From an uncultured Alcaligenaceae bacterium (lineage in GTDB: Bacteria; Pseudomonadota; Gammaproteobacteria; Burkholderiales; Burkholderiaceae_B): 8,981 nucleotides of DNA. The DNA is taken from positions 1-8,981 of the forward strand of contig CALCPT010000678.1 in assembly GCA_937897265.1 (NCBI GenBank), in the 5' to 3' direction. Of the stretch, positions 1-5,495 are shown one piece after another. The notes beneath the pieces are model-generated. The model was not told the DNA's origin, did not search any database, and saw only the letters and a list, made by a program, of their open reading frames with translations. A program made the translations under genes and the position numbers. Within the stretch, counting starts at the first letter, position 1; the number at the start of each line of letters is the position of its first letter.

Positions 1-13
1 ACCGAAATAGTTA

Positions 14-43
14 TTGACTCCGGCCGGTGGGCGGGTATCTTAT
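14..43 (+). promoter_or_regulatory. Possible sigma70/SigA-type promoter upstream of the small acidic ORF
   Basis: TTGACT at 14-19 matches the -35 consensus in 5 of 6 positions. A 16-nt spacer leads to TATCTT at 36-41, a weak -10 with 4 of 6 matches; an overlapping TCTTAT at 38-43 gives an 18-nt spacer. Transcription would begin shortly before the Shine-Dalgarno sequence of the ORF at 80. The match is visible in the sequence, but function is inferred. Confidence 0.35.
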
Positions 44-79
44 GGGTGTCGGGAACGAAACACCACACGGAGAGATGAG

Positions 80-340
80 ATGAATGCGACCTATCACACC
101 GACCTGAACCAGGGGACCGACGCACAAGGCCGCACCTTCGGCTACGTCCACGGTGACGACGGCGGGTTCTTCTTCACATGGATGCCGACACTGGACGAGA
201 CGGTGGACAGCGTGGAGGTGGACGAGGTGGACGGCGACGGCGACCTGACCGAATCGGAAGTGCGGGAGTGGCTGCGGGAGTACCTGCCGACGACGAAGCG
301 GAGTCTGAAGGTGTGGGGCAGCGGCATCTGCCCTGAGTAA
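80..340 (+). CDS. Small acidic hypothetical protein (actinobacterial or actinophage-like)
   Basis: This 86-residue protein is not recognised. I chose the ATG at 80 because GGAGAG at 69-74 lies 5 nt before it; the frame also runs open upstream to a TTG at 14, but that TTG looks like a -35 box. The middle of the protein is strongly acidic (repeated Val-Glu-Val-Asp and Asp-Gly-Asp-Gly-Asp around residues 44-56), followed by a probable amphipathic helix rich in Glu and Arg (57-67) and a basic tail. The Asp-Gly-Asp-Gly-Asp-Leu-Thr-Glu-Ser-Glu run loosely resembles an EF-hand calcium loop, but no second hand is seen. Nearly every third codon position is G or C, unlike the genes right of 630. High GC and tight packing with another ORF start suggest an actinobacterial phage or plasmid gene. 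Function unknown. Confidence 0.6.
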   Translation: MNATYHTDLNQGTDAQGRTFGYVHGDDGGFFFTWMPTLDETVDSVEVDEVDGDGDLTESEVREWLREYLPTTKRSLKVWGSGICPE

Positions 341-354
341 CCCACCACCACCCC

Positions 355-375
355 GCCCGGCCTCACCCGCCGGGC
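355..375 (+). terminator. GC-rich stem-loop, possible terminator without U-tract
   Basis: GCCCGGC at 355-361 and GCCGGGC at 369-375 form a perfect 7-bp stem with a 7-nt loop, 14 nt after the stop codon of the small acidic ORF. No T-run follows. Such hairpins are common after genes in high-GC actinobacteria, where U-less terminators are often proposed. Termination activity is inferred. Confidence 0.4.
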
Positions 376-423
376 ACCACCTACCCGCCGCAACCGCGAT
401 GGGAACACCAGAGGGATACTGAG

Positions 424-1467
424 ATGACCAGAACCTACAACTACACGCAGAACGGGTTCGGCTGGACCCCCGGCGGGGTATTCGCCTCGCTGTTCACCGT
501 CGGTATCGCGGTGCCGCACATGATCGCCTCGGGGGATGAGCGGCTGATCGAGAAGTTCGTCAAGCCCACGTTGGCCGGTGAGCTGATCGGCTCGTTGGCC
601 ATCACCGAGCCGGGTGGCGGCACCGATGTTGTCGCACGCATTTTGGGTCAAAAACTGACAGACGCCTGGGGTCAGCAAGCCATTATTGAGAACAAAGCCG
701 GCGCCAGTGGCACGGTGGGCTCAGAGCTTGTCGCAAAATCGCCGGCCGATGGGTACACCTTATTACTGCAAGGCACCCAGCACTCGATCAATCTGAGTCT
801 ATATAAAAAACTACCCTACGACACCCTGAAAGATTTTGTCCCAGTGGCTCATCTCGCAATCGCTCCCTTTTTGCTAATTGTGAATGCCACTGTGCCGGCC
901 AATTCAGTCAAAGAATTGATTGCCTATATCAAGACGCAGCCCAACGGACTTGACTATGGTTCGAGCGGCCCAGGAGGTGGTGCGCATTTAGCTGGGGAGA
1001 TTTTCAAAACAATGGCCGGCGTGCAAATGCGACATATTCCTTATAAAGGCGGGTCGCCGGCATTGACCGATTTATTAGGCGGCCAGATCCCAATCCTGTT
1101 CGATCCGATTCCCACCTCCCTCAAGCATGCAACGGGCGGACGCATTAAGGTGCTTGCGATCTCAAGTGGTGAACGCGTCTCAGCAGCGCCAAACGTGCCC
1201 ACCGTGTCAGAGTCTGGCCTGCCAGGCTTTGATGTGGTGTCTTGGTTTGGCCTTTACGCGCCACGGGCAACCCCACCAGCCATCGTCAACAAGCTGAACG
1301 CAGATGTGAACCGCGCGCTCGCACTGCCCGATGTGCAAGATAAATTCAAAGACATGGGTTTTAGTACCAAGCTCATGAGTGCAGCAGAGTTTGATACGCA
1401 TCTACGCGCTGAGGTCGTGAAATTCGCGAAAGCGATTCAGGACTCAGGCGCAACAATTGACGAGTAA
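424..1467 (+). CDS. Chimeric ORF: acyl-CoA dehydrogenase fragment joined to a TctC/Bug solute-binding protein
   Basis: The 347-codon frame is open throughout but holds parts of unrelated proteins. Residues 1-~16 are unrecognised (start ATG at 424, GAGGG at 411-415). Residues ~17-69 resemble the middle of an acyl-CoA dehydrogenase (FadE). From residue 63 on, the protein is a TTT-family (TctC/Bug) periplasmic binding protein: PGGGTDVVARIL, an ENKAGASG motif at 89-96, a YGSSGPGGGAHLAGE pocket segment near 178-192, an IPYKGGSPALTDLLGG segment near 205-220, and the usual C-terminal domain. Bug proteins (about 320 aa) bind small carboxylates in the periplasm and normally start with a signal peptide. 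Here the signal peptide and about 15 mature residues are absent, replaced by foreign sequence. The fusion is probably an artefact; the Bug part (610-1467) is very likely a genuine gene whose 5' end is elsewhere. A biological fusion cannot be excluded from sequence alone. Confidence 0.85.
   Translation: MTRTYNYTQNGFGWTPGGVFASLFTVGIAVPHMIASGDERLIEKFVKPTLAGELIGSLAITEPGGGTDVVARILGQKLTDAWGQQAIIENKAGASGTVGSELVAKSPADGYTLLLQGTQHSINLSLYKKLPYDTLKDFVPVAHLAIAPFLLIVNATVPANSVKELIAYIKTQPNGLDYGSSGPGGGAHLAGEIFKTMAGVQMRHIPYKGGSPALTDLLGGQIPILFDPIPTSLKHATGGRIKVLAISSGERVSAAPNVPTVSESGLPGFDVVSWFGLYAPRATPPAIVNKLNADVNRALALPDVQDKFKDMGFSTKLMSAAEFDTHLRAEVVKFAKAIQDSGATIDE
472..630 (+). pseudogene. Internal fragment of an acyl-CoA dehydrogenase (FadE-like)
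   Basis: Roughly 53 codons encode a segment typical of FadE-type flavoprotein acyl-CoA dehydrogenases: GGVFASLFTVGIAVPHMIAS, then a GDERLIEKFVKPTLAGE-like helix and the diagnostic ITEPGGG(S/T)D motif that precedes the FAD-binding beta-barrel. The N-terminal helical domain, the rest of the barrel, the catalytic base and the C-terminal helices are all missing. Codon use is GC-rich (ctg, gtc, ggc, atc), like the DNA to its left and unlike the Bug gene to its right. The left boundary, about 466-480 within a GGACCCCCGGCGGGG stretch, is uncertain. The hydrophobic run here could be misread as a membrane segment of the fusion. Confidence 0.7.
610..629. other. Chimera breakpoint: 20-nt stretch compatible with both FadE and TctC
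   Basis: The bases ccgggtggcggcaccgatgt encode Pro-Gly-Gly-Gly-Thr-Asp-Val, which fits the acyl-CoA dehydrogenase motif on the left (ITEPGGG[S/T]D) and the Bug motif on the right (PPGGxTDVVARIL, as in the two Bug genes at 4430 and 5496). Left of this point the sequence is GC-rich; right of it, codons such as gtc gca cgc att ttg ggt caa aaa appear at once. A shared word of this length is what a short-k-mer assembly or PCR template switch would use. Confidence 0.65.
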
Positions 1468-1475
1468 GCCCTGCG

Positions 1476-1504
1476 GCGAACCCCACTCTTTGATTGGGGT
1501 TCGC
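1476..1504 (+). terminator. Strong stem-loop after the Bug gene
   Basis: GCGAACCCCA at 1476-1485 pairs perfectly with TGGGGTTCGC at 1495-1504 (10 bp, 9-nt loop), beginning 8 nt after the stop codon. It is followed by AAGACTG, not a T-run, so it is not a classic intrinsic terminator. It may act as an mRNA 3'-end stabiliser or a weak or factor-assisted terminator. Confidence 0.5.
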
Positions 1505-1691
1505 AAGACTGCCAACGCTCGGCACTGTCGCGCTTGCTAGATGGCTGAACTGATTGGATGTCAGCATTTGCGAGGCATTTGTTCGAAGTTCGCAAAAATA
1601 TGAGGACTTGCGAGGCTAGCATCTCAACGGTCGATCTACACTTCGAGGCATATAGTACTCAACCAAATCTTGCCGAAGCGTTGATGTCAAT
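1505..1691. other. Non-coding gap before the deacylase gene
   Basis: No gene is convincing here. TATAGT at 1651-1656 is a good -10-like hexamer 36 nt before the deacylase start, but no convincing -35 is spaced correctly upstream of it. TTGCGAGGC occurs at about 1567 and again at about 1608 as a short direct repeat of unknown meaning. Confidence 0.3.
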
Positions 1692-2207
1692 ATGTTTGTC
1701 GATCAATTTTTGGACACACACCAACTGCATGTATCGCGCTTCAAACATGAAGCGGCAAACACCTGTGCCGAATTTAAGGCTTTGGTGCCTAATATGGGTG
1801 GCACTCAGAACAAAAACTTATTTTTGCAAGACAAAAAAGGACGTCGTCATTTTTTGGTTGTTACGCAACCAGAGTATGAAGTCGATTTGGTCAAGCTCAG
1901 TGAAAAACTAGAGGCCAAAAAGCTTGGGTTCGCCTCTGCCGGGCGCTTAAAACATTTTTTAGACGTCGAGCCAGGCGCGGTTAGCGTACTAGCCTTGATG
2001 CGCGATACCCAACGAAAGGTCGAGCTAATTATTGATAAGCATATTTGGCACGCCAGCGCGATACAGGCTCACCCTCTCGTGAACACCGAGACTCTCATCA
2101 TTGAAAACAAAGAGCTACAGCGTTTTCTAAAGATCACTGGGCACGCTCCTACAATCATGAGCGTGCCGATGATTAAGCCTACTTTTTTGGCAAACGCCCG
2201 AGCATAA
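1692..2207 (+). CDS. prdX: Prolyl-tRNA editing deacylase, YbaK/ProX family (PrdX / ProXp-ala type)
   Basis: The 171-residue protein matches the free-standing trans-editing domains that hydrolyse mischarged Ala-tRNA(Pro), backing up prolyl-tRNA synthetase in the cytoplasm. Family marks in order: an N-terminal helix with a HEAANTCAEFKALVP-like segment (19-33), GGTQNKNLFLQDKKGRRHFLVV (26-47) holding the conserved Lys41 that contacts substrate, KKLGFASAGRLKHFLDVEPGAVSVLAL (76-102), HPLVNTET (127-134) and the closing GHAP (150-153). Length fits the family (about 165-170 aa). ATG 1692 is the only plausible start: an in-frame TAG lies at 1653 and no other start codon lies between. The Shine-Dalgarno is weak. 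The last ~14 residues, after GHAP, extend past the usual end and overlap the convergent gene by 29 nt. The specificity (Ala rather than Cys or Ser) is inferred from resemblance. Confidence 0.85.
   Translation: MFVDQFLDTHQLHVSRFKHEAANTCAEFKALVPNMGGTQNKNLFLQDKKGRRHFLVVTQPEYEVDLVKLSEKLEAKKLGFASAGRLKHFLDVEPGAVSVLALMRDTQRKVELIIDKHIWHASAIQAHPLVNTETLIIENKELQRFLKITGHAPTIMSVPMIKPTFLANARA
2140..2167. terminator. Perfect stem-loop at the convergent gene ends
   Basis: GGCACGCTC at 2140-2148 and GAGCGTGCC at 2159-2167 form a 9-bp perfect stem with a 10-nt loop. On the plus strand it lies inside the last codons of the deacylase, with a T6 run at 2182-2187 some 14 nt further on. On the minus strand it starts 11 nt after the stop of the peroxidase-related gene. 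Its place between convergent genes suggests a bidirectional terminator embedded in coding sequence; neither side has an adjacent U-tract. Confidence 0.45.
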
Positions 2208-2799
2208 AGAACTCATCGTTCGGGCGCATCGAGGTCGCATTGGCCATGCGGTTAGACATTCCAAAAAAACCGGTGATGGCGGTGATATCCCAAATATCTT
2301 CGTCATCAAAACCGTGCTCGCGTAACTCGGCATAATCCTGATCACCAACCGACTGTGAGTCAAGACATACCTTCACCGCAAAATCGAGCATCGCTTTTTG
2401 TCTGGGCGTGATGTCAGCCTTGTGGTGATTGACTGCAACCTGATCGGCCACCAGCGGATTTTTTGCGTAAATACGCAAAATTGCGCCGTGCGCCACCACA
2501 CAATACAGGCAGTTATTTTTGGCACTGGTGGTGGTCACAATCATTTCACGATCGGCTTTCGTCAGGCTACCAGTATCTTTCACCATTAAAGCGTCGTGAT
2601 AAGCAAAAAAAGCGCGAAACTCATCGGGCCTGCGCGACAGCACTAAAAATACATTCGGTACAAAACCTGATTTTTCTTGTACCGCAAGAATCTTTTCTCG
2701 AATGTCTGTTGGCAAATCGGCCAACGCTGGGACCGGAAAACGTGAGATCGGATGAGATGGCTGTTTCACTGCAGCGTTGTTTTGCGCTTCGATAGTCAT
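2179..2799 (-). CDS. Peroxidase-related protein, CMD/AhpD-like family
   Basis: A 206-residue protein of the carboxymuconolactone-decarboxylase/AhpD-like superfamily, the group annotated 'uncharacterised peroxidase-related enzyme'. The redox signature is complete: Glu85, then Cys97-Leu-Tyr-Cys100 and His104 in the stretch SAKNNCLYCVVAHGAILR (92-109). In AhpD the CxxC pair is oxidised and re-reduced while reducing peroxides, with Glu and His relaying protons; the substrate of this branch is unknown. The frame is open to a GTG at 2868, but I chose the ATG at 2799 because GAGAG lies 5 nt upstream of it and the extra N-terminus has no family resemblance. It lies 143 nt downstream of the SDR on the same strand, so it may have its own promoter or be the last gene of a GST-SDR transcript. 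Its 3' end overlaps the deacylase on the other strand. Confidence 0.85.
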   Translation of the reverse strand: MTIEAQNNAAVKQPSHPISRFPVPALADLPTDIREKILAVQEKSGFVPNVFLVLSRRPDEFRAFFAYHDALMVKDTGSLTKADREMIVTTTSAKNNCLYCVVAHGAILRIYAKNPLVADQVAVNHHKADITPRQKAMLDFAVKVCLDSQSVGDQDYAELREHGFDDEDIWDITAITGFFGMSNRMANATSMRPNDEFFMLGRLPKK

Positions 2800-2942
2800 A
2801 GAACTCTCAATAGAAAAATTAAACGTCCGGGCGATCGCGAAGTTCGTCAATGACAGTTCATCGATCACGCCCTAAAAGGTTGGTCAGTCACATTCTCAAA
2901 AAATCAACACAAAAACACCTCTAACCCTACTGCCCCTATCAA

Positions 2943-3692
2943 TCACCATCTTTCTTTTGCAGGACGCAGATCAAGCTCGAACGTCCACGCATCGGGACTC
3001 TGCTCATGCAACCAGACATACGCTTGGGCGATGCTATCAGGCTCAATTAACCCTTGATAGCCTAAGGCCGCCACACGCTCGGGTTGAGTTGTACGTACCC
3101 GCTCGGAGTCGATGACTCCATCAACAATAATGTGCGCCACGTGCAAACCTTGAGGACCAAACTCGCGCGCCATGCTTTGAGCAAGTGCTCTGAGCGCTGC
3201 TTTGCCGCCGGCGAAAGCGCTAAATCCAACACCGCCACGTAAACTTGCCGTGGCACCCGTAAATAAGATCGTGCCACGTTGCCTGGGAAGCATCACGCGC
3301 GCCGCCTCACGCCCCACTAAAAACCCAGCCATGGCGCACATTTCCCAGGTCTTGAAATACTTTTGTGCGGTCATCTCTAAAAGAGGGAAGCGTACGTTGC
3401 CACCAACGTTGAATACAACAACCTCAAGTGCGCCAACCTCTTGTTCAATTTTCTGAAACAAGCTGACGACTTCATCCTCGCGACGGGCATCGAGCGTGAA
3501 CGCCAAGGCACGACCGCCCAAGGCATGAATCGCTGCCAGCAACCCTCGACTCGCCTCTGGGGTGCGACGGGTCACGCAAACGGTGTAGCCCGCCTGTGCA
3601 AATCGCTTCGCTACCGCACTACCCGTCCCGTCTCCGGCACCCACGATTAAACAAACTTTTGGAGCCAACCCGGGTGCGGTGGATTCGCTCAT
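2943..3692 (-). CDS. SDR-family oxidoreductase with Tyr-to-Phe active site
   Basis: A 249-residue classical-size short-chain dehydrogenase/reductase. The Rossmann nucleotide-binding motif is GAGDGTGSA (18-26), an unusual form of TGxxxGxG. Arg42/Arg43 just after beta-strand 2 hint at NADP(H). N95-V-G-G stands in for NNAG. The active site holds Ser150 (TGATAS) and Lys164, but the catalytic Tyr is Phe160 (F-A-G-G-K). The helix KAALRALAQSMAREFGPQG and HVAHIIVDG (184-192) mark an SDR subgroup in which I recall this position being non-Tyr as a rule, so it may be a family trait rather than decay. ATG 3692 lies 1 nt after the GST stop codon, with GAGAG at 3699-3703 inside the GST gene, so the two are almost surely co-translated. 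Substrate unknown. Confidence 0.85.
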   Translation of the reverse strand: MSESTAPGLAPKVCLIVGAGDGTGSAVAKRFAQAGYTVCVTRRTPEASRGLLAAIHALGGRALAFTLDARREDEVVSLFQKIEQEVGALEVVVFNVGGNVRFPLLEMTAQKYFKTWEMCAMAGFLVGREAARVMLPRQRGTILFTGATASLRGGVGFSAFAGGKAALRALAQSMAREFGPQGLHVAHIIVDGVIDSERVRTTQPERVAALGYQGLIEPDSIAQAYVWLHEQSPDAWTFELDLRPAKERW

Positions 3693-3693
3693 C

Positions 3694-4302
3694 TCAAGCT
3701 CTCGCCGTCGGACGCGCCACCATCGCGTTATACCAACGCGTCAGCTCTTTAAGCTCTGGTGGGATCCTTGTGCCAGTCGCCTTACCCACCAAAAAACCGC
3801 ACTGCGCGACGATGTCCGCGATGGTGTAATGATCCGCAGCGATAAATTCTTTACCAACCAGTTCGCGATCCAGCCATTCAAAGGCTTCGAGCGCGCGCGC
3901 ATGATAAAACTCGCCACAAACCGGCTCTTGCGGTGAGCGACCGATCCAGTACTGACCCGTATGGCGAAAGTTAGTGATGATTGGCATCACAATTTCAAAC
4001 TCAATGCGACGCGTCCACATCTCGATCTGCGCTTGCTCAAGAGCGGTGCGACCAAAAAGTGGTTTTTCAGGATGTAGAGCTTCGAGGTAACGGCATATCG
4101 CAATGGATTCCGTTAATAAGGTTCCATCGTCAAGTTCAAGCACCGGCGTTTTGCCTAGCGAGTTTTTTGATAAAAACTCTGGCTGCAGATTCTCACGATT
4201 TAAACCATCGACTTGCCGCATCGGAATCGTGAGCCCTTTCTCGGCCAAGAAAATTCGTACGCGACGAGGATTCATGGCACTCGTCATATCATAGAGCAGC
4301 AT
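3694..4302 (-). CDS. Glutathione S-transferase family protein
   Basis: A 202-residue cytosolic GST-fold protein. The N-terminal thioredoxin-like domain (1-~76) has an LYDMTSAMNPRRVRIFLAEKG opening with Ser8 as the possible glutathione-activating residue, LGKTPVLELDDG with the conserved cis-Pro53, and TES (Glu65-Ser66), which holds the gamma-glutamyl group. The C-terminal helical domain includes a HYTIADIVAQ capping-box-like segment near residues 157-166. Such proteins conjugate, reduce or isomerise substrates with glutathione; the substrate is not evident. The start is ATG 4302 with AAGGGA (plus-strand 4309-4314) 6 nt upstream. It is the first gene of a minus-strand pair with the SDR (1-nt gap) and diverges from the tandem Bug genes. 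Confidence 0.88.
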   Translation of the reverse strand: MLLYDMTSAMNPRRVRIFLAEKGLTIPMRQVDGLNRENLQPEFLSKNSLGKTPVLELDDGTLLTESIAICRYLEALHPEKPLFGRTALEQAQIEMWTRRIEFEIVMPIITNFRHTGQYWIGRSPQEPVCGEFYHARALEAFEWLDRELVGKEFIAADHYTIADIVAQCGFLVGKATGTRIPPELKELTRWYNAMVARPTARA

Positions 4303-4429
4303 GGGTTATCCCTTATAAAAAAACATGCTATTCATTCTAGTGTAAATCGCCAAGAGCGTGTCTGGCGTATTAACATCACGGCTGAATACTCTAAAGCTTT
4401 TTTGAATCAATACCCACTGAAGGTACCCT
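4303..4429. promoter_or_regulatory. Divergent promoter region between GST and Bug genes
   Basis: The 127-bp gap must drive GST leftward and the Bug genes rightward. For the GST, the minus strand reads TTGGCG (plus 4348-4353), a 17-nt spacer, then TAGCAT (plus 4325-4330), a plausible weak sigma70 promoter. For the Bug side, TTAACA at 4370-4375 is a fair -35, but only a poor -10 (TAAAGC, 4392-4397) follows. The Bug Shine-Dalgarno is GAAGG just before 4430. No clear operator palindrome is seen. Confidence 0.35.
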
Positions 4430-5407
4430 ATGCCCTTTAATTTTTTTCGACAACTCACTTTGCTTGCCTGTACCGTCGCGAGCTTGACTGCAACGACGCT
4501 AGCCAGCGCTCAAACCTGGCCCACCAAGCCTGTGAGGCTTGTATTGCAATTTCCGCCTGGTGGTTCAACTGACGTTGTGGCACGTATTCTGGCTCAGACA
4601 ATGACCTCGGCGCTTGGTCAACCAGTAGTGGTAGAAAACAAGCCCGGGGCTGATGGCGCGATTGCAGCCGAATTCGTCTTGCGTTCTGAACCCGATGGCC
4701 ACACCTATTTCTTGGCCTCGAATACGCCAATGATGCAGGTGCCTTTACTCAAAAAGAATCCGCCATACGATCCAATCAAAAGTTTCACCCCGGTCTCACT
4801 CGTTGGGCGCTATATCTACGTGTTGGTCTCAAGCCCATCAGTTCCTGCCAACACGGCGGCGGAGCTAATTGCCTACGGACGCAACAACCCAGGCAAACTC
4901 AACTACGGCAGTTATAGCGGCGTGACGCAGCTGATGCACACCAAGCTCAAAGACGACGCAAAGATGGATATCAACCTGATCCCTTATAAAGGAGAAGGCC
5001 CAACGATCAATGACATTTTGGGAGGCCATGTGCAGTTCACGTTTGCAACACCAGCCAGCTCTCAATCCCATGTCAAAGAAGGCAAACTCAAAGCGTTGGC
5101 AATTTTATTGCCCAAGCGCTCGCCCATTTTGCCCGAGATCCCGACAGCCGCTGAGGCGGGTTTACCCCCGCTCGGCGCAGACACATGGGCTGCCTTATTC
5201 GGTCCAGCAAATATGCCACCTGCAATCACAACGCGCATGAGCGAAGCTCTCAATGCAGCAATCGCAAACCCTGAAGCGCGTGAAAAAATTGCACGCCTAG
5301 GCTTTGATTTAGGCGGCTCGACCCCAGCAGAACTGGCCGACTTTATGCAGGTTCAGTTAAAGGGTTGGGCGAAAGCCTTTGCTGACTCTGGAATGAAACC
5401 AGAATAA
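4430..5407 (+). CDS. TctC/Bug-family tripartite tricarboxylate transporter substrate-binding protein (tandem copy 1)
   Basis: A full-length 325-residue periplasmic binding protein. Residues 1-27 form a Sec signal peptide (hydrophobic core near 9-25, cleavage after Ala-Ser-Ala at 25-27). The mature protein opens QTWPTKPVRLVLQFPPGG, then STDVVARIL, VVVENKPGADG, an SNTPMMQVPLLKKNPPYDP loop, a YGSYSGVTQLM pocket segment, and IPYKGEGPTINDILGGHVQF. These match the Bug fold, two alpha/beta domains that close on a small carboxylate. The loops that carry the ligand contacts (SNTPMMQVP; SGVTQLM) differ from the more usual forms in the Bug part at 610-1467, so the ligand may differ. A paralogue follows 88 nt downstream. 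No TctA or TctB membrane gene is present, as is usual for Bug expansions in Burkholderiales. GAAGG precedes the ATG. Confidence 0.92.
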   Translation: MPFNFFRQLTLLACTVASLTATTLASAQTWPTKPVRLVLQFPPGGSTDVVARILAQTMTSALGQPVVVENKPGADGAIAAEFVLRSEPDGHTYFLASNTPMMQVPLLKKNPPYDPIKSFTPVSLVGRYIYVLVSSPSVPANTAAELIAYGRNNPGKLNYGSYSGVTQLMHTKLKDDAKMDINLIPYKGEGPTINDILGGHVQFTFATPASSQSHVKEGKLKALAILLPKRSPILPEIPTAAEAGLPPLGADTWAALFGPANMPPAITTRMSEALNAAIANPEAREKIARLGFDLGGSTPAELADFMQVQLKGWAKAFADSGMKPE

Positions 5408-5495
5408 GAAGAGCCAACATCAGCACTGCCGCAACGCGCAAAATGCCGCACAACGATATTTTCGATATTCAAACTTGATCGCGAAAGGTTTTTTT
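5408..5495. other. Spacer between the tandem Bug genes
   Basis: This 88-nt spacer has no good hairpin terminator. It holds two short direct repeats: TGCCGCA at 5427-5433 and 5444-5450, and CGATATT at 5454-5460 and 5463-5469. GAAAGG at 5483-5488 is the ribosome binding site of the second copy. The lack of a terminator fits co-transcription of both copies. Confidence 0.35.

Noticed and set aside
142..678. Long antisense ORF of 178 codons on the minus strand
   Set aside because: It is the shadow of GC-rich coding DNA on the plus strand, has a low-complexity Ser/Thr-rich translation, and crosses the chimera breakpoint.
1558..1911. 117-codon plus-strand ORF overlapping the start of the deacylase
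   Set aside because: No ribosome binding site or family resemblance; the overlapping frame from 1692 is clearly the real gene.
2800..2868. GTG start at 2868 for the peroxidase-related gene
   Set aside because: No good Shine-Dalgarno, and the added residues match nothing in the family; ATG 2799 has GAGAG 5 nt upstream.
5475..5495. TTG start for the second tandem Bug gene
   Set aside because: ATG 5496 has GAAAGG 7 nt upstream and gives a normal signal peptide; the TTG would add residues before it without a ribosome binding site.
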